This document shows positions 44,108-55,566 of a DNA stretch of 64,000 bases, in pieces; the stretch's first letter is position 1; the number at the start of each line of letters is the position of its first letter. The position numbers were made by a program, and so were the translations under genes. A model generated the notes under the pieces. That model ran no database searches, had not been told where the DNA came from, and worked only from the letters and a program-made list of their open reading frames with translations. Source of the stretch: Corydoras sp. C115 (Eukaryota; Chordata; Actinopteri; Siluriformes; Callichthyidae); contig JAFMOC010000266.1 of the NCBI GenBank assembly GCA_019802505.1, positions 1 through 64,000 of the forward strand, given 5' to 3'.

Positions 44108-44460
44108 TCCATCCATCCATTATCTTCCACTTTATCCTATATCAGGGTCGTGTGGGGGGGGGGTTCCCCATGCCCATCCAGGGGAGAACGTTTCGGGCGC
44201 TGGGCAGATACACCCAGGACAGGACACCAATCTATCGCTGGGCACACACTCACTCACACAGACACACTCTATATGGGGCAATTTGGAGAACTCAATTGAC
44301 TTGATCCATGTTTTTGGTCTGTGGAAGGAAACCGGAGAACCCGGAAGAAACCCACGCGGACACGGGGAGAACATGGAAACTCCACCCAGATTGGGATTCA
44401 AACCAGGAATCCCTAGCGCTGAGAGGAGAACATGCTAACCACTAAGCCATCGTGCCACCC
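44108..44460 (-). mobile_element. Family A SINE, full length, G-run
   Basis: The G-run at about 44153-44163 (plus strand) is in the same place as the C-runs of other copies. AT tracts on both sides. Confidence 0.9.
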
Positions 44461-45085
44461 CTATATATATAGTTAGCCCTCCCTTGTTTTTTCTTTACTT
44501 GTGTGATTTGTATGTTCCGTGTTGGATTTGAAGCCGTTTTCTTTGGTTCATTGTGTAATTAACCGCTGAGGATTTCATGAACTCCGCTGTCTTCTGATGC
44601 TGCGCTCCTTTTCCAACATATAGGAATCACTTCTGTGCATTGGAGTGATTCATGCAGACATGTTTTTGTCATATCTGTGGGCGGCGGTCTCCACCTTCAC
44701 ACACTTTCTGGCGAATGCCCACACACTGGTGAAAGCATTTGTTTTTCATTTAGTGCACGCTCAGCTGATGTAGCCATGGTGACAGTACGAGGTCTGTCTC
44801 AGTTAGCCGGTTCAGTTTATTAGCACCGGGACCAGTGTGTGAATGTTAAACAGGTGGCCCTTGTCTTACGGTCATCTAAAAAGCACTTTAAAGTCATTGA
44901 TTATAAGAAAAACAACTAAAATTGATTAAAAGAGGGAAAAAAAGGTAGACCGATGTACCATCTGAGACCATGATGTACCAATGGGTTAAAATATTAAGCT
45001 TTTAGTTGCGTTTTTAATCCTTGAAAATTATTTTAAGGAATAAACAAAATGATAAAGTAGATTTTTATGGGACATTTTCTTTTGT
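44461..45085. other. Single-copy non-coding sequence
   Basis: GTAGCCATGGTGAC at about 44771 resembles an RFX X-box. No gene recognised. Confidence 0.4.
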
Positions 45086-45365
45086 GGGCGGCACGGTGGC
45101 GTAGTTTAGCACATCTGCCTCCCAGAGATCAGGATCCAGGTTTGAATCCCAATCTGGATGGCGTTTCCATGTTCTCCTTGTGTTAGGTTGGGTATCCTCT
45201 GGGTTCTTGGGTTTCATTCCATAGTCCAAAAACATGGATTCAAGGTGAATTAGCTGCTCTAAAATGCCCCTGTGTAAATTGCCCCATTATAGTTTGTGTG
45301 TGTGTGTATGTGAGTTTGTGCCCAGCGATGGATCGTACTGGATTAAGTGGAAGACATTGAGATGA
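45086..45365 (+). mobile_element. Diverged family A SINE
   Basis: GGGCGGCACGGTGGCGTAG to ATTAAGTGGAAGACATTG. The 3' domain is mostly lost. Confidence 0.75.
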
Positions 45366-45366
45366 G

Positions 45367-45650
45367 AATTCCTCTCCACCCCAATCTCGGTTTAGTTTCC
45401 ATGTTCTCCCCGTGTCCGCGTGGGGTTCTCTGGTTTCCTCCCACATTCCAAAAAACATGGATCAAAGTCAATTGAATTCTCCAAATTGCCCCATATAATG
45501 TCTGTCTGTGTGTGTTTGTGTGAATGTGTGTGCCCAGCGATGGACTAGCACCCTGCCATGGGTGTATCTGCCCAGCGCCCAAAACCTTCTCCCCTGGATG
45601 GACATGGGGAACCACCTGCGACCCTAATAGAGGATAATGGACAGATGGAT
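45367..45650 (+). mobile_element. Family A SINE, head missing
   Basis: Starts CCCCAATCTCGG and runs to GAGGATAATGG. The AATCTCGGTTTAGTTTCC variant is shared with 59456-59478. Confidence 0.8.
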
Positions 45651-45694
45651 TATACCATAAATAAAAAAAAACTACTTTTGCACAAGTTCATCAT

Positions 45695-46045
45695 CCATCC
45701 ATCCATTATCTTCCACTTTATCCTCTATTAGGGTCACGGGGGGGGGGGGTTCCCATGTCCATCCAGGGGAGAACGTTTCGGGCGCTGGACAGATGCACCC
45801 ACGACAGGACGCCAATCTATCACTGGACACACTCACTTACACAAACACACTCTATATGGGGCAATTTGGAGAACTCAATGGACCTTGAGCCATGTTTTTG
45901 GACTGTGGGAGGAAACCGGAGAACCAGGAGGAAACCCATGTGAACACGGGGAGAACATGGAAACTCCACCCAGATTGGGATTCGAACCAGGAATCCCTAG
46001 CGCTGAGAAGAGAACATTCTAAACCACTAAGCCACCGTGCCACCT
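45695..46045 (-). mobile_element. Family A SINE, full length, perfect TSD
   Basis: TSD AGTTCATCAT at 45685-45694 and 46046-46055. G-run at 45739-45749. Confidence 0.92.
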
Positions 46046-46055
46046 AGTTCATCAT

Positions 46056-46470
46056 TCATAAAAAATATGAATTCAGTCAGGCAAGTCTAACCCAGACATT
46101 AATTTTGAGACCTATTTAGTCCAATTAAGGCAAAAGGGGAATGCGGGGGGGGGGGGGGGGGGGGTCTGGCACAAGTGTTGGATGATGTCCTAATTGATCT
46201 CATAGGTGCTTGATGGTGAGGTTAAGGTCAGGGTTGTGTAGGCCCCAGTGGTTTCCCACCTAAATCAACAAACTGTGTCTAAATAGACTATTTAGTAGGA
46301 CAGTAACATTAGAAAGACAAATAAACCTTTTGCTATTCAGTTGAACTCAGTTTTTTTGTAATTGCTGTCTGTCTGGCTGTCTAAAATAAAAAATAAAAAT
46401 GATTTATCTTTTTAAACTGTTCATTCAGTCCGGAATAAAAAGGAACCGGTCCAGAACCCATTCAAGAACC
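46056..46470. other. Non-coding sequence with a 20-base G-run
   Basis: G-run at 46145-46164. No gene recognised. Confidence 0.4.
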
Positions 46471-46535
46471 AAGGCAGATAGTATCTGTCCAGCGCTCGAA
46501 ACATTATCCCTGGATAAGCATGGGGACCCCCCCTC
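46470..46535 (+). mobile_element. Short family A SINE 3' fragment
   Basis: TATCTGTCCAGCGCTCGAAAC to AAGCATGGGGACCCCCC. Confidence 0.7.
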
Positions 46536-46639
46536 CCACACAGTTTTTGTTGTTTTAATTGATTGACAGTCCTTATATACACAGTACATAAAAAATAATT
46601 AGTCTTATTCAGTTTAATTACCTCAGGTACAGTAGCAGT

Positions 46640-46870
46640 CAAAAGTTTGGACACGTCTCCTTATCGCTCCACTCATTGTCCAATGTCAAACATTTGGACA
46701 CATCCCCTCTTTGCTCCACTTATTGTCCATGTTCTCAGTTCCACTTCATGTAAAGATGGACTTTGTAGTTCTACAATTTCTAAATTCTACAAAAGTTCTA
46801 CAAAATCTGTTTGTCTTCTACAGTACATACTGTGTACATCCCCTTTAATCTGTTCTCTGGTGTATCTGTC
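46640..46870 (+). mobile_element. Family C dispersed repeat, longest copy
   Basis: TCAAAAGTTTGGACACGTC and AAACATTTGGACACATCC (two related words), GATGGACTTTGTAGTTCTAC, AGTACATACTGTGTACATCC and AATCTGTTCTCTGG. Confidence 0.6.
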
Positions 46871-46898
46871 CAGCACTTGAAACATTCTCCCCTTAATA

Positions 46899-47240
46899 AG
46901 CACGGTGGCTTAGTGGTTAGCATGTTCTCCTCTCAGCACTAGGGATTCCCGGTTTGAATCCCCATCTGGGTGGAGTTTCCATGTTCTCCCCGTGTCCGCG
47001 TGGGTTTCCTCCGGGTTCTCCGGTTTCCTCCCACAGTCCAAAAACATGGATCAAGTCAATTGAGTTCTCCAAATTGCCCCATATAGATTGTGTTTGTGTG
47101 AGTGAGTATGTGCCCAGCGATAGATTGGCGCCCTGTCCTGGGTGTATCTGCCCAGCGCCTAAAACGTTCTCCCCTGGATGGTCATGGGGAACCCCCCCAT
47201 GACCCTACTAGAGGATAAAGCGGAAGATAATGGATGGATG
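46899..47240 (+). mobile_element. Family A SINE, full length
   Basis: Begins GCACGGTGGCTTAGTGG; GGAT tail. The preceding 46859-46898 holds another scrap (CTGTCCAGCACTTGAAACATTC). Confidence 0.88.
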
Positions 47241-47582
47241 GTTTGCAATGACACAACAATAAAAATATTAAAACCTTGGCTTTTTTTATATATAGCGGAA
47301 TATATTTACTATAGCGGAAGCCTTTAATGAACAAGCCAATTAAAAGTGTATTTGCTGTTTGCCAAAAGGCATGTGGAGCAATTATCTGGTGTAGTGAGAC
47401 CGAATCGACTTGAGAACAAATAGAACTTGTTGGCCTTGTAGCTAAGCACTACATTTGGATGAGATTCAACCCTGCTTATCTGTTCTGAGAACCAAATTCC
47501 CAGAGTGATGAAGAGCAAGAACATTTTGTTGAGATGCCCACCATCGTTTTAAATATGTAATGATTCATGAAACGATGTGACA
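47241..47582. other. Single-copy non-coding sequence
   Basis: No gene or repeat recognised. Confidence 0.4.
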
Positions 47583-47850
47583 GAGGGCGCAGGGCAAATA
47601 CACCCAGGAAAGGGTGCTAATCCATCACTGGGCACACCCTTACTCACTCAAACACACTTTATGGGGCAATTTAGAGCAGTAAATTTACTTCGAATCCATG
47701 TTTTTGAACTGTGGGAAAAAAAACCAGAGAACCCAGAGGAAACCCACACGGACGCAGGGAGAACATGGAAACTCCACCCAGATTAGGATTCAAACCTGGA
47801 TCCTCAGCACTGAGAGGAGAACATGCTAACCACTAAGCTACCATGCCATC
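47583..47850 (-). mobile_element. Diverged family A SINE, tail missing
   Basis: GCGCAGGGCAAATACACCC to CTAAGCTACCATGCC. Confidence 0.78.
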
Positions 47851-47890
47851 CACTTAGTTAATGTGATTGCTGATTGCTAATGTGAATGTT

Positions 47891-48176
47891 TATTCATTCA
47901 TTCATGATCGTGCTCTACTAGTGTGTGTGTGTGTGTGTGGGGGGGGGTTCCTCATGCCCATCCAGGGAGAACGTTTTGCGGCTGGGCAGTATAGGACAGG
48001 ACGCCAATCTATCACTAAACACACTCGCACAGACTTACACTCTCTCTCACACACACACACACACTATATGGGGCAAATTAGAGCATAGAATTTGGGAGGA
48101 AACCGGAGAAACCAAAGGAAACCCACATGGACACGGGGAGAACATTGATCTCCAACACTGAGGCGAAAACATCTTA
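47891..48176 (-). mobile_element. Family A SINE with GT and CA expansions
   Basis: (GT)n at 47921-47938 in the 3' domain and (CA)n at about 48050-48063 in the middle; head lost. Confidence 0.75.
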
Positions 48177-48524
48177 ATCCATCCATCCATTATCTCCCAC
48201 TTTATCCTCTATTAGGGTCGCGGGGGGGTTCCCCATGCCCATCCAGGGGAGAACGTTTTGGGCGCTGGGCAGATACACCCAGGACAGGGCGCCAATCCAT
48301 CACTGGGCACACACTCACTCACACACATACACTCTATATGGGGCAATTTGGAGAATTCAATTGACTTGATCCATGTTTTTGGACTGTGGGAGGAAACCGG
48401 AGAACCTGGAGGAAACCCACGCGGACACGGGGAGAACATGGAAACTCCACCCAGATGGGGATTTGAAGTGGGTATCCCTAGTGCTGAGAGGAGAACATGC
48501 TAACCACTAAGCCATCGTGCCACC
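48177..48524 (-). mobile_element. Family A SINE, full length
   Basis: Box B is mutated (ATTTGAAGTGGG). Starts directly after the previous copy. Confidence 0.88.
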
Positions 48525-48790
48525 CTATATACTGTATATGTATATATATATATATATGTGTGTGTGTGTTATATTATTTAATGACTTAAATCTTATACCG
48601 TGTTCAGTCCAGTACTTCAAACACAATAAAATCTGCATCGTCAGCAATATATACCCAGGAATACAGACATTTAATAGCATATTACCAAAGTTATGACCTC
48701 CTAATATAAGTTATTGTGAAATATCATTTTATACAACCATCTGTAAAATATGATGCTTTCAAAATAGTGTAAACCTTTAAAAACTAATAA

Positions 48791-49133
48791 TTCATTCATT
48801 ATCTCCCGCTTTATCCTCTATTAGGGTCGCGGTGGGGTTCCCCATGCCCATCCAGGGGAGAACGTTTCGGGCGCTGGGCAGATAGACCCAGGACAGAGTG
48901 CCAATCCATCACTGGGCACACACTCACTCACACAGACACACTCTATATGGGGCAATTTGGAGAACTCAATTGACTTGATCCATGTTTTTGGACTGTGGGA
49001 GGAAACCGGAGAACCCGGAGGAAACCCACGCAGACACGGGGAGAACATGGAAACTCCACTCAGATGGGGATTCGAACCGGGAATCCCTAGCGCTGAGAGG
49101 AGAACGTGCTAACCACTAAACCACCGTGCCACC
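48791..49133 (-). mobile_element. Family A SINE, full length, perfect TSD
   Basis: TSD AAACTAATAA at 48781-48790 and 49134-49143. Confidence 0.92.
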
Positions 49134-49143
49134 AAACTAATAA

Positions 49144-50110
49144 CATTACTCACATAAATATAATCAGTGCAGTGGACTCTTACAGCCATGCAGCCATCTT
49201 GACTTTCTTGACAAGGATGACAAGCCGATCCCAGATTGCTGTGATGATGTCATGTGACCTAGCTAATTAAGCTAGCCCACTTTGTAGAGCCTTCCACTTC
49301 TCAGTACTCACTTCATGGTTCTCTCTAAAGCCAGACAAATGTCTCAAGATACATAAACCATCAAAGGGTTAAAGACTTTGTGACCTCATCACCTATAAAT
49401 CAAAGGTAAAGTGTCCTTCTCTGTCCTCATTACACACACAAAGAAATTGCACTCTGCGGGGCAAACCGACAGTCATGTTTTGGTAATATTTTCCCAATAA
49501 CCCTCTCCTGGGGTGTTGATCATCGTGACCCGTGCCCATGTGCCACGTTCGTATCATCGGCTGGACAGAAATGCCCCCCTTGCTGTGCGTTTGGAGATGT
49601 AATTGGGATTGAAATATGAGATCTGATGAAGGGCGAATGGTACCGCTATGTTCATTTCAAAATCACATCACACCATGACCACCCATAATTGCCCCATTAT
49701 CTCTTTTATACCAAAGAAAATTGCACGTCTTGGGTGGCTGGTCGTGCGACGAAGCCATTTAGTGGGAAAAGCTGTTAAGATAGTGTGAAGTGCTCTTTCT
49801 ATGGGGACATTTTCCTGGGGGAAGTTTGCAGAACAGTTGGTTGCCTAGGTGTGTAGGATTAGTGTTGATCTCTTGCACTCGGTTCCTGGCCTTGGCGTTA
49901 TGCAGCATGCTGCTCGAGAGTGATAACCGGGTGATTTCTGACGTGCATGGATGATGTTGGCGTGATCATGGGTTGGGACGTTGATTAATGGCTGTTGACG
50001 TGACAATAGTGGAAATGTTTCCAATATTGGCGAAAATGGAATTTATTTGGACTTTGGACTAGTTTTGATCTTTGGGTTACATATATACCTACATCAAAGT
50101 GATTTACAAA
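49144..50110. other. Longest repeat-free stretch; possible conserved non-coding DNA
   Basis: About 970 bases with no SINE, simple repeat or long ORF, of even base composition, in a window otherwise full of repeats. It could be under constraint (enhancer or unannotated exon region); sequence alone cannot show this. Confidence 0.35.
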
Positions 50111-50460
50111 GGGGCACGGTGGCTTAGTGGTCAGCACGTTCGCCTCTCAGCACTAGGATTTCCTGGTACGAATCCTAATCTGGGTTGAGTTTCCATGTTC
50201 TCCCCGTGTCTGCATGGCTCTCTGCCGTGTTCTCCGGTTTCCTCCCACAGTCCAAAAAACTTGGATCAAGTCAATTGAGTTCTCCAAACTGCCCCATATA
50301 AAGTGTGTTTGTGTGAGTGAGTGTATGCCCAGCGATAGATTGGTGCCCTGTCCTGGGTGTATCTGCCCAGCACCCGAGACGTTCTCCCCTGGATGGGCAA
50401 GGGGAACCCCCCCGTGACCCTACTAGAGAATAAAGTGGAAGATAATGGATGGATGGATGA
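50111..50460 (+). mobile_element. Family A SINE, full length
   Basis: Box B has GGTACGAATCC; the body is shortened (CATGGCTCTCTGCC). It is followed one base later by the target site of the next copy. Confidence 0.87.
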
Positions 50461-50475
50461 TAATTTGGTTAAATT

Positions 50476-50819
50476 CATTCATTCATTCTCTCCCACTTTA
50501 TCCTCTATTAGGGTCGAGGGGGGTTCCTCATGCCCATCCAGGGGAGAACGTTTCAGGCGCTGGGCAGATACACCCAGGACAGAATGCTAATCCATCGCTG
50601 GGCACACACTCACTCACACAGGCACACTCTATATGGGGCAATTTGAAGAATTCAATTGACTTGATCCGTGTTTTCGGACTGTGGGAGGAAACCGGAGAAC
50701 CCGGAGGAAACCCACGCAGACACGGGGAGAACATGGAAACTCCACCCAGATGGGGATTCGAACCGGGAACCCCTAGTTCTGAGAGGCGAACGTGCTAACC
50801 ACTAAGCCACCGTGCCGCC
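50476..50819 (-). mobile_element. Family A SINE, full length, perfect 14-base TSD
   Basis: TSD AATTTGGTTAAATT at 50462-50475 and 50820-50833. The same word appears a third time at 51309-51322 inside the next composite. Confidence 0.92.
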
Positions 50820-50958
50820 AATTTGGTTAAATTGCACAATTAAATCAACTAAGTAAGGAACATTTTCTAGCATATAGAACGTGTGTATAGAGTTTAATAC
50901 GCAGTGATGCTTTGGTCTTATTACACTATGAACAAACAAAAAACAAAGTCATACGTCA

Positions 50959-51308
50959 TCCATCCATCCATTATCTTCCGCTTTATCCTCTACTAGGGTC
51001 GCGGGTGGTGGGTTCCCCATGCCCATCCAGGGGAGAACGTCTCGGGCGCTGGGCAGATACACCCAGGACAGGGCGCCAATCCATCGCTGGGCACACACTC
51101 ACTCACACAGACACACTCTATATGGGGCAATTTGAAGAACTCAATTGACTTGATCCATGTTTTCGGACTGTGGGAGGGAACCGGAGAACCCGGAAGAAAC
51201 CCACGCGGACACGGGGAGAACATGGAAACTCCACCCAGATGGGGATTCGAACCGGGAATCCCTAGAGCTGAGAGGAGAACATGCTAACCACTAAGCCACC
51301 GTGCCGCC
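50959..51308 (-). mobile_element. Family A SINE, left part of a two-SINE composite
   Basis: The left flank AAGTCATACGTCA (50946-50958) recurs only after the second SINE (51668-51680). The body has TTTTCGGACTGTGGGAGGG. Confidence 0.9.
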
Positions 51309-51322
51309 AATTTGGTTAAATT

Positions 51323-51667
51323 CATTCATTCATTATCTCCCGCTTTATCCTCTACTAGGGTCGCGGGGGAGGTTCCCCATGCCCATCCAGTGGAGAACGT
51401 CTCGGGCGCTGGGCAGATACACCCAGGACAGGGCGCCAATCCATCGCTGGGCACACACTCACTCACACAGACACACTCTATATGGGGCAATTTGGAGAAC
51501 TCAATTGACTTGATCCATGTTTCCGGACTGTGGGAGGGAACCGGAGAACCCGGAAGAAACCCACGCGGACACGGGGAGAACATGGAAACTCCACCCAGAT
51601 GGGGATTCGAACCGGGAACCCCTAGTGCTGAGAGGCGAACGTTCTGACCACTAAACCACCATGCCCC
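51323..51667 (-). mobile_element. Family A SINE, right part of a two-SINE composite
   Basis: Joined to the left part by AATTTGGTTAAATT. It shares CCGGACTGTGGGAGGGAACC and CCCGGAAGAAACC with the left part, so the two are sister copies. Confidence 0.9.
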
Positions 51668-51680
51668 AAGTCATACGTCA

Positions 51681-52155
51681 ATTATGAAGTACTCTACAGT
51701 GAGAAACAACAGGACACTAGCCTCACAAGTTTAATGATGTGATTCTGTGAAACAATCAAAAATAAATATATATATATTTCAGATCCTTAAAATGGAGTTC
51801 ATTCAGACCAGAATCTCTAAAGCTTCAGGTTTCAGAAGTTCTGTATGCTGCAGGGACGTTTTCACTTCATAACCACTGTAGGAGTATTTACAGCTTAAAA
51901 ATCAATTTCCATTAAAAGGCCGCTCGGACGTGGAGCGTCTGCACGAAAGCAGCAGCCGACACCTTCTCTGACGTCAAGGCCACGAGGGATTAAACCCTGA
52001 CTTTAGGAAATGACTGAATTGTTATTCCATGGAAACATTGACAGGTGCTTTTTACTGAACACCTGAAATACAGATGATTACCAAAGCAATTAAAGTTTTA
52101 AGTTATAAAGTGCCATTTGTTTAATGAATGAGTAAAAGGTATTTCAGTGCGTCAT
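51681..52155. other. Single-copy non-coding sequence
   Basis: No gene or recognised repeat. Confidence 0.4.
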
Positions 52156-52500
52156 TTTCAGGTTCGAATCCCAATGTTTCCATGTTCTCCCCGTGTCCCT
52201 GTGGGTTTCCTCCGGGTTCTCTGGTTTCCTCCCACAGTCTAAAAGCATGGATCAAGGTAGTGAATGCCCCACTTAGTGTGTATTTGTGAGTGTGTGCCCA
52301 GTGATTGAGTTCTTCAAATTGCCCCATATAGAGTGTTTCTGTGTGAGTGAGTGTGTGCCCAGTGATGGATTGGCGCCCTGTCCTGGGTCTATCTGCCCAG
52401 CGCCCGAAACGTTCTCCCCTGGATGGGCATAGGGAACCCCACCGCGACCCTAATAGAGGATAAAGCAGAAGATAATGAATGAATGGATGGATGGATGGAT
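52156..52500 (+). mobile_element. Rearranged family A SINE
   Basis: The AATCCC and GTTTCC words are joined without the usual spacer. The block GTGAGTGTGTGCCCAGTGAT occurs twice (near 52287 and 52347), showing internal duplication. (GGAT)n tail. Confidence 0.8.
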
Positions 52501-52507
52501 TTTTAGG

Positions 52508-52795
52508 ATACAGGCTTAGTGGTATTAGTAGTACGTTCGCCTCTCAGTGCTTGGTGGAGCTTCCATGTTCTCCCCATCTCCACGTGGGTTTCCTCTGGGT
52601 TCTCCGGTTTCCTCTCACAGTCCAAAAACATGGCTTCAAGGTCAATTGAATTCTCCGAATTTCCCCATGTAGAGTGAGTGTGTGCCCAGCAAATAGATGC
52701 AAATAGCACCCTGTCTTGGGTTTATCTGCCTAGCCCCCGAAACGTTCTCCCCTGGATGGGCACGGGGAACTCCCCCCCGCGACCCTAGTAGAGGA
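52508..52795 (+). mobile_element. Diverged family A SINE
   Basis: AGGCTTAGTGGTATTAGTAG to GACCCTAGTAGAGG; the middle has AAATAGATGCAAATAG in place of CGATGGATTGG. Confidence 0.78.
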
Positions 52796-52812
52796 TGTGC
52801 GCCTCCTCGGGG

Positions 52813-52948
52813 GGCTCGGGGGTCGGATTAAGTTCGGATTAAGGTTCCTGCTCATGGAGCCACATTGGTAACGTCATTGGACGTGGACTTTGAACCGGCA
52901 ACCTTCAGATTAATCGCCCAACATCCTAAAAACTGAGCAACCACATTC
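52813..52948 (-). mobile_element. Diverged family B SINE, tail missing
   Basis: CACATTGGTAACGTCATTGG, AACCTTCAGATTAATCGCCC and AACTGAGCAACCAC. Confidence 0.7.
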
Positions 52949-52961
52949 AGGGGAGGTTTGA

Positions 52962-53375
52962 TATCCATCCATTATCTTCCGCTTTATCCTCTATTAGGGT
53001 CGTGGGGGGGTTCCCCATGTCTATCCAGGGGAGAACATCACGCTGGGCAGATACACCCAGGACAGAGCGCCAATCTATCACTGGGCACACACTCACTCAC
53101 ACAAACACTCCCACAAACCAGGTCAATTGAGTTCTCCAAATTGCCCCATATAGAGTGTGTGTGTGTGAGCGAGTGTGTGCCCAGTGATGGATTGGTGCCC
53201 TGTCGTGGGTGTATCTGCCCAGCGCCCGAAAAGTTCTCCCCTGAATGGGCATGGGGATCTATATGGGGATCCACCTAGAACTGGAAACTCCAACTCGGAA
53301 CACGGGGAGAAACTATGGAATCTCCACCCTAGATTGGATTCGAACCCTCTGAGAACCTGCTAACCACTAACCCAC
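52962..53375. mobile_element. Scrambled family A SINE with a fold-back
   Basis: 52962-53105 is minus-strand tail and 3' domain. 53120-53262 is the plus-strand middle and 3' domain, so the TATC(A)CTGGGCACACAC and GTGTGTGCCCAGTGAT parts face each other. A minus-strand head scrap ends at about 53370. Confidence 0.75.
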
Positions 53376-53869
53376 CCCCACCCCCTGCAGGTTTGACAGG
53401 TAAAATAAAATCAGAAGAGGTTAATATAAAGAAACGAAAAGGGATCCAACTGAATTCTGTAGCTTGCCAAAGCTCTGCCAATTCGCCAGTTGCCTATTTA
53501 TATTTCCTGCTTGGTACCTCTGTACTTCATTCAGGAGAGGAAATGAAATCAATGCCTGATTTCCTCCTGCTGCCTAAGCACTGTTAAATCTGAGCATGGC
53601 TGAAGGAGCACATTTCCATTTTTATTGTCTATACACACTTCACAGCCAGAAATATGTGCCTTCCAATATTTAAATTGGGCTTCGTATTAGAAGTTCCATA
53701 TTTGAAGTCTATGCCCTACATCAAGTACAGATATGGAAGGTGTGTTTTTCTGTGTGTTCTGAAAGCTTATGAATACAGACTATACACAGCATTACCTCTG
53801 AAAATAGAGACACGTCTGAGATTAGAACAATTTAAGAAAAGATAATGCCATTTGGTAAAGATCTAATTT
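53376..53869. other. Single-copy non-coding sequence
   Basis: No gene or repeat recognised; even composition around 53440-53600. Confidence 0.4.
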
Positions 53870-54677
53870 AGATTGAGGGGGGGGGTGGTTGTGTTCCTTA
53901 TGCTCTAGACAGATACACGGGCGACATGGTGCCAGTCCATCACTGAACACACACTAACACATAGTAATTTAGATGGGGGGGGGGGTCGTGTGCTGGGCAG
54001 ATACACCCAGGGCAGGGTGCCAATCTATCACTGAGTACATTCTATAGTAGTAATTTGGATGGGGTGTGTGTGGGGGGGGTGGTTCGTGTGCTGGGCAGAT
54101 ACACCCAGGGCAGGGTATCAATCTATCGCTGAGCACAGTATATAGTAGTAATTTGGATGGGGGGGAGGGGATTTGTGTGCTGGGCAGGTACATCCAGGGC
54201 AGGGTACCAATCTATCACTGAGCACATTATATAGTAGTAATTTGGATGGGGGGGGGGGGGGGTTGTGTGCTGGGCAGATACACCCAGGGCAGGGTACCAA
54301 TCTATCTGAGTACATTATATAGTAGTAATTTAGATGGGGGTTCGTGTGCTGGGCAGATACACCCAGGGCAGGGTACCAATCTATCGCTGAGCAAAGTATA
54401 TAGTAGTAATTTGGATGGGAAGGGGGGGTTCGTGTGCTGGGCAGATACACCCAGGGCAGGGTACCAATCTATCACTGAGCACAGTATATAGTAGTAATTT
54501 GGATGGGGGGGGGGGGTTCGGGTGTGCTGGGCAGATACACCCAGGGCAGGGTACCAATCTATCACTGAGCACAGTATATAGTAGTAATTTGGATGGGGGA
54601 GGGGGGGGGTTCGTGTGCTGGGCAGATACACCCAGGGCAGGGTGCCAAGTACATTCTATAGTAGTAATTTATATGGG
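53870..54677 (-). repeat. 90-bp G-rich satellite derived from the family A 3' domain
   Basis: TGCTGGGCAG starts at 53991, 54089, 54178, 54268, 54347, 54435, 54525 and 54616 (periods 98, 89, 90, 79, 88, 90, 91). Each unit has CTGGGCAGATACACCCAGGG, CCAATCTATCACTGAG, TATAGTAGTAATTTGGATGG and a G-run of 4 to 16 bases. The first two words are the minus-strand 3' domain of family A; TAGTAGTAATTT is not part of the SINE. Most of the period change comes from G-run length. An incomplete first unit precedes 53990. Confidence 0.92.
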
Positions 54678-54679
54678 GG

Positions 54680-54964
54680 GGTGGTACAGTGGCTTAGTGG
54701 TTAGCACGTTCGCCTCTCAGTGCTGGGGATCTGGGTGGAGTTTCCATGTTCTCCCCGTGTCCACGTGGGTTTCCTCCGGGTTCTCCGGTTTCTTCCCACA
54801 GTCCAAAAACATGGATCAAGTCAATTGAATTCTCCTGTCCAGGCGCCCTGTCCTGGGTGTATCTGTCCAGCACCCAAAACGTTCTTCCCTGGATGGACAT
54901 GGGGAACCCCCCCCACCACCACGCGACCCTAATATAGGATAAAGGGGAAGATAATGGATGGATG
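54680..54964 (+). mobile_element. Family A SINE directly after the satellite
   Basis: Box B part deleted (GCTGGGGATCTGGGTGG); the middle has TTCTCCTGTCCAGGCGCC. It opens three bases after the last satellite unit, in the opposite orientation to the units. Confidence 0.83.
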
Positions 54965-54988
54965 TCAGACCTGCACTGAATGTCCCAC

Positions 54989-55050
54989 AGCCTGAGACGT
55001 TCTCCCCTGGATGGGCATGGGGAACTCCACCGCAACCCTATTAGAGGATG
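54989..55050 (+). mobile_element. Short family A SINE 3' fragment
   Basis: GCCTGAGACGTTCTCCCC to CCTATTAGAGGATG. Confidence 0.75.
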
Positions 55051-55205
55051 TCTGGGATTCTAGTGCCTTACTGATTAAATTAAAAAATCCCACCCAATCA
55101 TTTTTAAGTAAGTGACCCATTCCACAAAGTTAAACTGTGTTTCTTTTAACGTTTATCAATTTCTTCATCATGCACAGATTTTATGTTGCTCACCTCTGCC
55201 TCGCG

Positions 55206-55552
55206 GGCGGCACGGTGGCTTAGTGGTTAGCATGTTCTCCTCTCAGCTCTAGGGATTCCCAGTTCGAATCCCCATCTGGGTGGAGTTTCCATGTTCTCCC
55301 CATGTCCTCGTGGGTTTCCTCCAGGTTCTCCGGTTTCCTCCCACAGTCCAAAAACATAGATCAAGTCAATTGAGTTCTCCAAATTGCCCCATATAGATTG
55401 TGTCTGTGTGAGTGAGTGTGTGCCCAGCGATAGGTTGGTGTCCTGTACTGGGTGTATCTGCCCAGCGCCCGAAACGTTCTCCCCTGGATGGGCAAGGGGA
55501 ACCCCCCCCGCGACTCTATTAGAGGATAAAGCGGGAGATAAAGAATGAATGG
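55206..55552 (+). mobile_element. Family A SINE, full length, TSD
   Basis: ACCTCTGCCTCGCG (55192-55205) and ACCTCTGCTTCGCG (55553-55566), 13/14. Confidence 0.91.
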
Positions 55553-55566
55553 ACCTCTGCTTCGCG

